This document shows positions 8,293 to 13,933 of a stretch of DNA of 14,057 nt, one piece after another. A program made the translations under genes and the position numbers. Within the stretch, counting starts at the first letter, position 1. Every line of letters starts with the position of its first letter. The notes below the pieces were generated by a model. The model searched no databases, was not told the origin of the DNA, and was given only the letters and a program-made list of their open reading frames with translations. Origin of the DNA: Bacilli bacterium (GTDB lineage Bacteria; Bacillota_I; Bacilli_A; RFN20; CAG-826); contig JAKSVY010000039.1 in NCBI GenBank assembly GCA_024413875.1, forward strand, positions 1-14,057. The letters are read 5' to 3'.

Positions 8293-8630
8293 TGAATTAT
8301 AAAGAATGGGAACACTTAAAAGTTATCAAAGATAAAAGCAATCCATTTTCAACATTATTTGAACTTGAAAGTGGTGAAAGATTTTATATCGAACCAGCTT
8401 TCTACACTCAATTTTTAAACTTCCTTGAAATCCTCCCTCAACATCATGACATCATTGTTAATAAGATGAATGAACTTGTTAAATTAAATAAGCATGTTGT
8501 CTTTACATTAGACTTTGAAGCACCTTTAACAAAAGTTGATGGTTATGCTTATTTAGAAATCACCGATGTTACTGATCCACTTGGTATTTATGTTGAAGAT
8601 AAATCTCGCGGAAGTGACTATGGAGATTAA
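8292..8630 (+). CDS. Small protein of unknown function coupled to the MBL-fold gene
   Basis: A 112-residue acidic protein I do not recognise. I chose the ATG at 8292 over an in-frame ATG at 8250 because AGGAGG (8277-8282) lies 9 nt upstream and because the start overlaps the previous stop as TAATG. It begins MNYKEWEHLKVIKDKSNPFS and shows no membrane helix, signal peptide or metal motif. There are two apparent halves: a beta-rich start (about 1-36) and a helix (about 40-65) followed by strands ending in an acidic tail (EDKSRGSDYGD). Its strict coupling to dnaB and the WalJ-like gene suggests a cytoplasmic partner in the same process, but that is inference from position only. Confidence 0.8.
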   Translation: MNYKEWEHLKVIKDKSNPFSTLFELESGERFYIEPAFYTQFLNFLEILPQHHDIIVNKMNELVKLNKHVVFTLDFEAPLTKVDGYAYLEITDVTDPLGIYVEDKSRGSDYGD

Positions 8631-8634
8631 TAAA

Positions 8635-8674
8635 ATTTCAATACATTGAAATAAAAAAGAGAATATAAGATAAT
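8635..8674 (+). promoter_or_regulatory. Promoter of the UDP-glucose dehydrogenase gene with dyad over the -35
   Basis: TTGAAA (8646-8651), a 17-nt spacer and GATAAT (8669-8674) form a good sigma-A-type promoter. The predicted start near 8681 is about 3 nt before the ATG at 8684, and there is no Shine-Dalgarno. A perfect inverted repeat ATTTCAA-TACA-TTGAAAT (8635-8652) covers the -35 exactly, so it is a candidate operator. It is not a convincing plus-strand terminator, because A residues, not T, follow it. Confidence 0.65.
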
Positions 8675-8683
8675 ATTAGTAAT

Positions 8684-9997
8684 ATGGACATTACAATTAT
8701 AGGCCTTGGCTATGTTGGTTTAACAAACGCGGTTGTCGCTGCGTCATATTTATATAACGTAATCGCATACGATATTGATAAAGAGAAAATATCTCTTTTA
8801 AAGCAAGGTGTTGCAACCATTGAAGAACCATCAGTCCAAGAATTATTAACTGAATCTAGAACCCGTATTAGATTTACATCTAATCCTAAAGATGCGATTA
8901 GACCATCTAAGATTATTTTATGTTGTGTTGACACTCCTGAAAGTAAAGATGGTTCACCAAACTTAAAGCATGTCTATGAAGTATTAGATGATATTGCAAG
9001 ATTTGCTACTCAAAATACAACTGTAGTAATGCGTTCAACAGTCCCTATTGGAACTTGTAGAAACGCAAAGAAGTATCTTGAAGAAAGAAGCGAATATAAG
9101 TTTGATATTATCTCAATGCCTGAATTCATGTCACAAGGTTCAGCAGTCCACGATATTGTTACTCCTTCAAGACTTGTCTTTGGTACTGATTCAGAACCAG
9201 CAAGCTTACTTGTTAAAGAATTCTGCCAACCATTCTTAGCAAGAAAGATTCCTTGTATGCTTACAACATTAGAAAACGCTGAAATGATTAAGTATGCATC
9301 CAATAACTTCTTAGCTTTAAAGATTTCATATATCAATAACATCGCAAGACTTTGTGAAATCGTTGGAGCGGATGTAGAGAAAGTTGCCTTAGGTATTTCT
9401 CTTGATCCACGTATTGGCTCTTCTTGTTTAAAAGCCGGTATCGGTTATGGTGGATCATGCCTTCCAAAAGACACCCATGGTTTATATTGGTTAAGCGAAA
9501 ATAACGCTGAACCATTAGAACTCGTTAATGCTGCTATTAAAGTTAACGAAACTCAAGCTGAATATTTCTTAAACAAAATCTTTAATAGAGTTAAATCTGT
9601 TAATAATATGAATATTGCAGTATTAGGTGTTGGATTTAAAGGCGGAACAGAAGATGTTCGTAATTCACCTGCTACACCTATCTTAAAAGTATTATTAGAT
9701 AAGAACGCTAATATTAGGATTTATGACCCACTTGCTATGGATAATTACCAAAAGGCAATGTCTAGACACACTCATATATCTTATTATTTATACGCACGCG
9801 AGGCTCTTAAGGGAGCGTCAATGTGTTTAATTCTTAATGATTCACCAGAATTTAAGAAATTAACATCTGAAGACTTCATCTCTAATATGAAAAGACCACT
9901 CGTCTTTGATGGAAGAAACTTATTTAAGTTAGACGCTCTTCCAGGAGTTGAATATCACTCAGTTGGTCGTAAGACAGTAGGGAAGTTAGATAAATAA
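8684..9997 (+). CDS. ugd: UDP-glucose 6-dehydrogenase family (UDP-sugar dehydrogenase)
   Basis: A 437-residue NAD-dependent nucleotide-sugar dehydrogenase. It shows the Rossmann motif GLGYVG (7-12), MRSTVPIGT (116-124), PEFMSQGSAVHD (146-157), PSRLVFGTDSE (161-171), MIKYASNNF (201-209) and the catalytic loop GYGGSCLPKD (254-263) with the nucleophile C259. The C-terminal UDP-binding part includes GVGFKGGTEDVRNSP. The enzyme oxidises UDP-glucose twice to UDP-glucuronate, a precursor for acidic capsule or teichuronic-type polymers. Motif resemblance to TuaD-like enzymes favours UDP-glucose over UDP-N-acetylmannosamine, but this is not certain. It stands alone between its own promoter and a terminator, with no SD before the ATG. 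The acyltransferase at the right end could act on the same surface polymer. Confidence 0.9.
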   Translation: MDITIIGLGYVGLTNAVVAASYLYNVIAYDIDKEKISLLKQGVATIEEPSVQELLTESRTRIRFTSNPKDAIRPSKIILCCVDTPESKDGSPNLKHVYEVLDDIARFATQNTTVVMRSTVPIGTCRNAKKYLEERSEYKFDIISMPEFMSQGSAVHDIVTPSRLVFGTDSEPASLLVKEFCQPFLARKIPCMLTTLENAEMIKYASNNFLALKISYINNIARLCEIVGADVEKVALGISLDPRIGSSCLKAGIGYGGSCLPKDTHGLYWLSENNAEPLELVNAAIKVNETQAEYFLNKIFNRVKSVNNMNIAVLGVGFKGGTEDVRNSPATPILKVLLDKNANIRIYDPLAMDNYQKAMSRHTHISYYLYAREALKGASMCLILNDSPEFKKLTSEDFISNMKRPLVFDGRNLFKLDALPGVEYHSVGRKTVGKLDK

Positions 9998-10002
9998 TCA
10001 TT

Positions 10003-10029
10003 AGGGTATGGAGAAATCCATATCCTTTT
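10003..10029 (+). terminator. Intrinsic terminator after ugd
   Basis: AGGGTATGG, a six-base loop AGAAAT, and CCATATCCT form a nine-pair stem with one G-U pair, followed directly by TTT. It lies 6 nt beyond the ugd stop codon. Confidence 0.8.
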
Positions 10030-10062
10030 ATATTCATCATATTATTGAGTTAAATACAAAAG

Positions 10063-10114
10063 TGTCGAGCATAGTCGACAAAAAACATATATTTTTGTAG
10101 AATATAGTCGACAA
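10063..10114 (+). promoter_or_regulatory. Two dyad operators 33 bp apart, interlocked with the promoter of the second ATPase
   Basis: The first site TGTCGA-gcatag-TCGACA (10063-10080) is a perfect inverted repeat. The second, TGTAGA-atatag-TCGACA (10096-10113), differs by one arm base. As 19-bp direct repeats they share 16 bases at a spacing of exactly 33 bp. The right arm of site 1, TCGACA (10075-10080), reads as a -35 (5 of 6 to TTGACA). The sequence TAGAAT (10098-10103), 17 nt later, overlaps the left arm of site 2 and reads as a -10 (5 of 6). Binding at either site would therefore block RNA polymerase. The predicted start near 10110 gives a leader of about 49 nt that includes the GGAGG site. 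Confidence 0.65.
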
Positions 10115-10158
10115 GAATGTGTAAGCATGCTATCTTTATGTGTGGAGGTACCATTTAT

Positions 10159-11415
10159 ATGAATCACGAAATCATTAAAAACGTTATATTTGACCAACAT
10201 GAAGTAATCAAAAAAACAATAATTTATGATAGGGATTATACACTTCAAAACGATGTAAATTATATTTTGGTAGGTCTTAGGCGTGCCGGAAAGAGCACAT
10301 TACTATACAAGAAAGTATTAGATTTGGTTAATAATGGGGTTGATTGGAAAAGAATCATCTATATTAATTTTGAGGATGAAAGACTTATTGAATTTAATTC
10401 AAATGATTTTCAGGATATCTTACTAGTGGCTAAAGAACTATCAAATGAAACGCCTTATTATTTTTTTGATGAAATTCAAAACATTGATAACTGGGAATTG
10501 TTTGCAAGAAGATTGGCAGATTACAATGAACGCGTATGCATTACTGGTAGTAACTCTAAAATGTTATCGAGTGAAATGAATGCAAAATTGGGTGGTAGAT
10601 ATATTACAAAATACATAATGCCATATAGTTTTGGTGAATACTTGAGGGTAATTGGTGTTGTCGATAATGGTTCCACATCTTCAAAAGGTTTAATTTATAA
10701 ATATGAGGATGAATATCTTAAGAATGGCGGGCTTCCAGCATCAGTTAATTTAATTAATAAAAAAGAATACATTTCTAGCGTTTTCCAGAAATTATTTTTT
10801 AATGATATTTTGATTCATAATGGAATTAGAAATGAAAATGCGATGCGTGTGTTAATTAAGAAATTAGCAGAAACAGTTAAGGATGAAATATCTTTTACAA
10901 AAATTTATGGAATCATGAAAACTATTGGTTTTTCAATTAGTAAAGATACCATTATTGATTATGTAGGATATATTGTTCAATCTAATTTATTGTTTAGCAT
11001 TCAAAATTTCTATGCATCTTTTGTTGATAAGGAATCAACACCAAAATATTATTTTACAGATAATGGTATTTTGAATTTATTCTTGCTTGATAAGAATTCA
11101 AGATTGTTAGAAAATGCAGTGGCTATTTCCCTTAAAAGATATGGCCAAGACTATTATTATTTAAAGAGTTCAACTACAAAAATAGATATCGATTTCTATG
11201 TCCCTTCAATCAATACAGCAATACAAGTCACTTACTCATTAGATAATTTAGATTCAAGCACAAGAGAGATTGATAATCTTATTAAATATCATAGAACTAA
11301 TAAAGATAGTAAATTAGTCATTGTCACTCTTACTGAAACAAAACAATTAATAATAGAAGGTACAACAATAGAAGTGATGTCTTTCTATGAGTTTGTAACT
11401 AAAATATTAAAATAG
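10159..11415 (+). CDS. AAA/DUF4143-type ATP-binding protein, divergent nuclease-like motif
   Basis: A 418-residue protein related to the ATPase at 2072 but of a different subgroup. It has Walker A GLRRAGKS (39-46), Walker B YFFDE (101-105), sensor-like ITGSNSK (128-134), SFGEYL (157-162) and YLKNGGLPASV (186-196), the counterpart of the GGFPEAV hallmark. Its C-terminal motif is KIDIDFYV (341-348) followed by AIQVTYSL (354-361), so the ExK of a PD-(D/E)XK site is replaced by QVT. An active nuclease is therefore unlikely. The start at 10159 is preferred over the in-frame ATG at 10117, because GGAGG at 10144-10148 serves it and 10117 has no ribosome site. The stop is TAG. Codon use (many TTG leucines) resembles the first ATPase, not the housekeeping block. 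Function unknown. Confidence 0.85.
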   Translation: MNHEIIKNVIFDQHEVIKKTIIYDRDYTLQNDVNYILVGLRRAGKSTLLYKKVLDLVNNGVDWKRIIYINFEDERLIEFNSNDFQDILLVAKELSNETPYYFFDEIQNIDNWELFARRLADYNERVCITGSNSKMLSSEMNAKLGGRYITKYIMPYSFGEYLRVIGVVDNGSTSSKGLIYKYEDEYLKNGGLPASVNLINKKEYISSVFQKLFFNDILIHNGIRNENAMRVLIKKLAETVKDEISFTKIYGIMKTIGFSISKDTIIDYVGYIVQSNLLFSIQNFYASFVDKESTPKYYFTDNGILNLFLLDKNSRLLENAVAISLKRYGQDYYYLKSSTTKIDIDFYVPSINTAIQVTYSLDNLDSSTREIDNLIKYHRTNKDSKLVIVTLTETKQLIIEGTTIEVMSFYEFVTKILK

Positions 11416-11427
11416 TAAATCTTAAAC

Positions 11428-11470
11428 AAAAAACAAGAGGCCGTATTCTTTTCAAGAAGACACCTCTTGT
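11428..11470 (-). terminator. Intrinsic terminator of the candidate small RNA
   Basis: On the minus strand ACAAGAGG (11463-11470) pairs with CCTCTTGT (11433-11440). A second inner stem TTCTT/AAGAA (11446-11450 with 11454-11458) closes a three-base loop. Five to six T residues follow on the minus strand (11433-11428). There is no T run on the plus side, so it does not clearly serve the convergent ATPase gene. Confidence 0.7.
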
Positions 11471-11554
11471 AAATCATATCGATGGATCTGTGCAAACAGT
11501 CTAAGCTGTAAAAGATTTTTCGAAGTCTAAGCCTCAATAATTAAACCATCGATA
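11428..11554 (-). ncRNA. Candidate small structured RNA with twin CUUAGA hairpins
   Basis: About 127 nt on the minus strand with the parts of an independent RNA gene. A nine-pair closing stem joins TATCGATGG and CCATCGATA (11477-11485 with 11546-11554). Inside are two short hairpins with the same six-base loop: GAGG-CTTAGA-CTTC (11522-11535) and ACAG-CTTAGA-CTGT (11496-11509). A terminator hairpin follows. The first hairpin has a G-U pair on the minus strand that would be an A-C mismatch on the plus strand, which favours minus-strand transcription. It does not match the tmRNA, SRP, RNase P or common riboswitch motifs I know, and it is short for 6S RNA. No open reading frame is evident. It converges with the second ATPase gene. 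Confidence 0.5.
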
Positions 11555-11559
11555 CACGT

Positions 11560-11589
11560 ATATTAATACATTGATGTATATAAAAGCAA
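11560..11589 (-). promoter_or_regulatory. Candidate promoter of the small RNA
   Basis: On the minus strand TTGCTT (11584-11589), 18 nt, then TAATAT (11560-11565). The predicted start at about 11553-11554 coincides with the first base of the closing stem, as expected for a stable RNA. A perfect odd dyad TTGAAT-G-ATTCAA (11606-11618) lies upstream and could bind a regulator. Confidence 0.45.
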
Positions 11590-11649
11590 CAAAATCTGTA
11601 AGCTTTTGAATGATTCAACCTTATTTGTTAACATCACTACCAATAAATG

Positions 11650-11700
11650 AAAAAAGGTTCGTAGCCACATCTTCTAATTGGACTGTTGGTCGAACCTTTT
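11650..11700 (-). terminator. Intrinsic terminator of the membrane-protein gene
   Basis: Minus strand: AAAAGGTTCG (11691-11700) pairs over ten bases with CGAACCTTTT (11652-11661) and is followed by further T residues to 11650. The loop is unusually long at 29 nt. It begins 7 nt after the stop codon of the gene. Confidence 0.75.
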
Positions 11701-11707
11701 AATTTAA

Positions 11708-12823
11708 TTACTTAACGTTGATGATTTTGTCTTTCTTAGTATCTTCGAAGAGAACTTCACTAGTGTTATCTGGTTTAAGTGTCTTCATAGCCATCCACAT
11801 AACTCTAATACCTAAGAGCATAGCGAATGCGATTTGAGAAAATTGAGATAATAAGAATCCTACGCCAAGAGCAAGTACTGCTGGTGCAACTGTTGCCCAG
11901 TATGCAATCTTTTGTGTTTCCCAGAATGTGTAAACTCTGAATGGGTTTTGTTTTCCTCTTGTAAGGATGAACACCATTAAACCCATGAATAATGTAACAC
12001 CGTAGTTGATACCTAAGACAATTAAGCCAGTTTGCCATGTTGATGTTGCAACTGTTGACTTATACGAAGTAGTGAAGAATGACTTTGTATTAGTCCAAAC
12101 ACCATTAACATAATCATTATATTGGTTAGCATTATCTTTGTTTAAGAGATTGCCATCTTTATCCTTAACTTCAATGATTGATGTTAACTTATATCCATCT
12201 TTGAACGAGTTGTAGTTACCAAATCTTCTACTTGGAGTAGTTGATCCTGTCATATATAAGAATGATGCGACATTCTTTTCACCAAATGCTACAAAGCTTG
12301 AGCATCTTGAAGTATATGTAACAGCACCTGTTCCATCATATGTAGCAACATTGTCTACTAATGCATTAAGTTTTTCGTTTGTAAATTCACCTGATACATA
12401 GAATGCTTCGAAGTCTAACTTGTTATCATAGTTATAGTGTTGATAGATTGGAGTAGAGAATGATGCGTTAGTATCAATACCTGCAACTTCAACATAACTA
12501 TCCTTACCTTGTTTACCTTCGTGGTGAACTGTTAATTCAATTCCAGTTTCCTTAAAGTTTTCAACCATCTTTCTGAATGAAACATCATATCCAGAAACAT
12601 TAGCGACATTGATGAAATCTGCACCATCAGCTTGAGAAGCTTTAACTGTAGATGGGATAGCTGCTAATAATCCTGAGAAGAGGACCATAACAAGTGCCCA
12701 CCACCAGCCTTTGCGTCTAGCACCGACGACAGCAGTTTCGTTATTAATTAAACTCTTGAAGAGTAATAAAGCGTTTTGTTTTGCTTTTTCGTTTGATTTT
12801 TTGTTTTTCTTATTATTTTTCAT
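11708..12823 (-). CDS. Multi-pass membrane protein with large extracytoplasmic domain (DUF1189-like)
   Basis: A 371-residue protein with a very basic, Lys/Asn-rich N-terminus (1-20), one membrane helix at about 40-60 (WWWALVMVLFSGLLAAIPSTV), a polar region of about 200 residues (61-260) presumably outside the cell, and three C-terminal helices (about 264-288, 306-326 and 329-347) before an acidic-basic tail. This one-plus-three topology with a central external domain resembles DUF1189 membrane proteins, some of which sit with maltodextrin transporters. The match is by topology, so I hold it loosely. No catalytic motif is visible. There is no Shine-Dalgarno before the ATG. The gene is monocistronic, between a minus-strand promoter shared with the tmRNA spacer and its own terminator. 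Confidence 0.8.
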   Translation of the reverse strand: MKNNKKNKKSNEKAKQNALLLFKSLINNETAVVGARRKGWWWALVMVLFSGLLAAIPSTVKASQADGADFINVANVSGYDVSFRKMVENFKETGIELTVHHEGKQGKDSYVEVAGIDTNASFSTPIYQHYNYDNKLDFEAFYVSGEFTNEKLNALVDNVATYDGTGAVTYTSRCSSFVAFGEKNVASFLYMTGSTTPSRRFGNYNSFKDGYKLTSIIEVKDKDGNLLNKDNANQYNDYVNGVWTNTKSFFTTSYKSTVATSTWQTGLIVLGINYGVTLFMGLMVFILTRGKQNPFRVYTFWETQKIAYWATVAPAVLALGVGFLLSQFSQIAFAMLLGIRVMWMAMKTLKPDNTSEVLFEDTKKDKIINVK

Positions 12824-12834
12824 AGCGGTATAAG

Positions 12835-12861
12835 TTTATATTAAATGTACGTGTTTTTCAA
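12835..12861 (-). promoter_or_regulatory. Candidate promoter of the membrane-protein gene
   Basis: On the minus strand TTGAAA (12856-12861), a short 15-nt spacer and TATAAA (12835-12840). The predicted start near 12828 is about 5 nt before the ATG at 12823, and no Shine-Dalgarno lies between, again an almost leaderless arrangement. Confidence 0.45.
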
Positions 12862-12879
12862 ACACTAATATTAATATAC

Positions 12880-12908
12880 TTGATTTATTTAACAAATACA
12901 TATAATAT
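12880..12908 (+). promoter_or_regulatory. Promoter of the tmRNA gene
   Basis: TTGATT (12880-12885) followed after 17 nt by TAATAT (12903-12908), with a perfect TATAAT two bases earlier (12901-12906). The transcript would start near 12913-12915, leaving about 30 nt of leader for RNase P to remove from the mature 5' end. Confidence 0.6.
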
Positions 12909-12942
12909 TATCTCACTTTTCTACAAAGAAAAGTTATTATCT

Positions 12943-13341
12943 GGGGTCGACTTAGTTTCGACAGGGATGATTGCCTGGCATTAGCCGCAGCCGAGTGATT
13001 ACGTTACAATCAACCAAAAATAACTGACAACAGTTATATGAGAAGCGCTTCACGCGTTTCATACGCCGCTGCTTAATTAATAGCACCACAGGATGGTTCC
13101 GACCTTAGAGGCCGGGCGACGCGTACCCAAGAGTTTCGCCTCTCACGTCTTGGAAGTATGTCATACCAAGAGGATAAGTTCTAAAAGACGACCTACTAGT
13201 TAGGAACGAAAATTTCACTGGTCTCGCATAGATTTATTCCGTCGATATGTATAGCTATGTTAAACATTAATATCGTCTAAGCTGTAGACGTTTCTGTAGG
13301 GCCTTTCTTGGACACGGGTGCAATTCCCGCCGACTCCACCA
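12943..13341 (+). ncRNA. ssrA: Transfer-messenger RNA (tmRNA)
   Basis: The 5' end GGGGTCG pairs with CGACTCC before ACCA at the 3' end, forming a tRNA-like acceptor stem with the G3-U pair that marks alanine identity. The CCA is encoded. A T-arm-like segment (ACGGG-TGCAATT-CCCGC) precedes it. The usual resume context ATAACT is followed by a tag frame from 13026: DNSYMRSASRVSYAAA, then TAA at 13074 with further in-frame and shifted stops. SsrA RNA with SmpB rescues stalled ribosomes and marks the product for proteolysis. About 399 nt, GC-rich compared with its surroundings. The tag ends YAAA instead of the common ALAA. Confidence 0.96.
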
Positions 13342-13354
13342 ATTAGATGTATAT

Positions 13355-13409
13355 ACCCCCAAAAATTGGACTAAAATTTGGTACAATTTAAGGGGGGTTT
13401 AATCTTTTT
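13355..13409 (+). terminator. Intrinsic terminator of tmRNA
   Basis: ACCCCC (13355-13360) pairs with the GGGGGGT block (13392-13398), with an inner stem AAATTG/CAATTT and a loop between. TTT and then TTTTT (13405-13409) follow. It begins 14 nt after the tmRNA CCA end. Confidence 0.75.
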
Positions 13410-13416
13410 AAGCACC

Positions 13417-13500
13417 TTATAAAACAAGAGATATTATTGACTACCAAAAGTGATTTAAACAATTCTCCCACAACTTGTGGGAAAATCTCTTTATACATAG
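13417..13500. repeat. Degenerate repeat copy 1 with 17-bp palindrome
   Basis: The copy begins TTATAAAAC, has AAAAGTGATT at 13446-13455 and then the perfect odd palindrome TCCCACAA-C-TTGTGGGA (13466-13482). It ends AAATCTCTTTATACATAG. See copies 2 and 3 for the same order of blocks. A nine-base insertion lies between AAAAGTGATT and the palindrome compared with copy 2. No coding potential is seen. Confidence 0.7.
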
Positions 13501-13583
13501 TATAAAACTTTTCATAATACCTGATGTTTCTTTCTGAAAATCCTTTGGATTTAGGATTTGTTATTTGGAGTTCTTTACTAAGT

Positions 13584-13682
13584 GTTTTATAAAACTATTT
13601 CCTTTATCCAAAAATAAATGGTAGTGATATTAAGTTAAAAGTGATTTTGCAACAAGTTGTTGCATAATCTTTCTATACATAT
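13584..13682. repeat. Degenerate repeat copy 2 with 17-bp palindrome
   Basis: It begins TTTTATAAAAC and holds TGGTAGTGATATTAAG, then AAAAGTGATT, then the perfect odd palindrome TGCAACAA-G-TTGTTGCA (13648-13664), then TAATCTTTCTATACATA. The outer arm bases differ from copy 1, but their partners differ too, so the palindrome is kept. Confidence 0.7.
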
Positions 13683-13705
13683 GAATAAAGAAGGGTATCA
13701 AAAGA

Positions 13706-13800
13706 GTTTTAAAAAGTTGTTTCTATTATATAGGAAAGATTGGTAATAATGATTAAAAATGAATATGCCACAACTTGTAGCATAATTTAATTTTTTATAG
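13706..13800. repeat. Degenerate repeat copy 3 with 17-bp palindrome
   Basis: It begins GTTTTAAAAAG and holds TGGTAATAATGATTAAAAATG, in line with copy 2 by eye, then the palindrome TGCCACAA-C-TTGTAGCA (13766-13782), with one mismatch that would be a G-U pair on one RNA strand, then TAATTTAATTTTTTATAG. The rest of the 520-base gap between the tmRNA terminator and the next gene holds no gene that I can support. Confidence 0.65.
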
Positions 13801-13898
13801 ATAAACCTTATTACATCCAACAAAACATATTAAATCTTATTCAATCCACTGGAGTTGATACTAGTGATTTTTTCTATAAGAAAATAACAACAAATCCA

Positions 13899-13927
13899 CC
13901 CATTTATTTGTTAAATATATAAATGGG
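13899..13927 (+). promoter_or_regulatory. Inverted repeat over the ribosome binding site of the acyltransferase gene
   Basis: CCCATTTAT (13899-13907) and ATAAATGGG (13919-13927) form a perfect nine-pair stem with an 11-base loop. The 3' arm contains the G run (13925-13929) that is the only Shine-Dalgarno-like sequence before the ATG at 13934. It could be a translation-blocking hairpin or a protein site. A promoter is not clear: TTGATA (13855) and TATAAG (13875) are only 14 nt apart. Confidence 0.5.
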
Positions 13928-13933
13928 GGCAAT

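Noticed and set aside
10117..10158. Upstream in-frame ATG for the second ATPase
   Set aside because: No ribosome site precedes it, and GGAGG at 10144-10148 serves the ATG at 10159, where the family-like sequence begins.
11499..13281. A shared 12-base string GTCTAAGCTGTA in the candidate small RNA and in tmRNA
   Set aside because: The surrounding bases do not align, the string lies in different structures, and matches of this length are expected by chance in a 14-kb AT-rich window.
13331..13357. Integration site (att) of a mobile island at the 3' end of tmRNA
   Set aside because: tmRNA 3' ends are known insertion sites, but no integrase gene and no second copy of the tmRNA end is seen in this window, so I do not call it.
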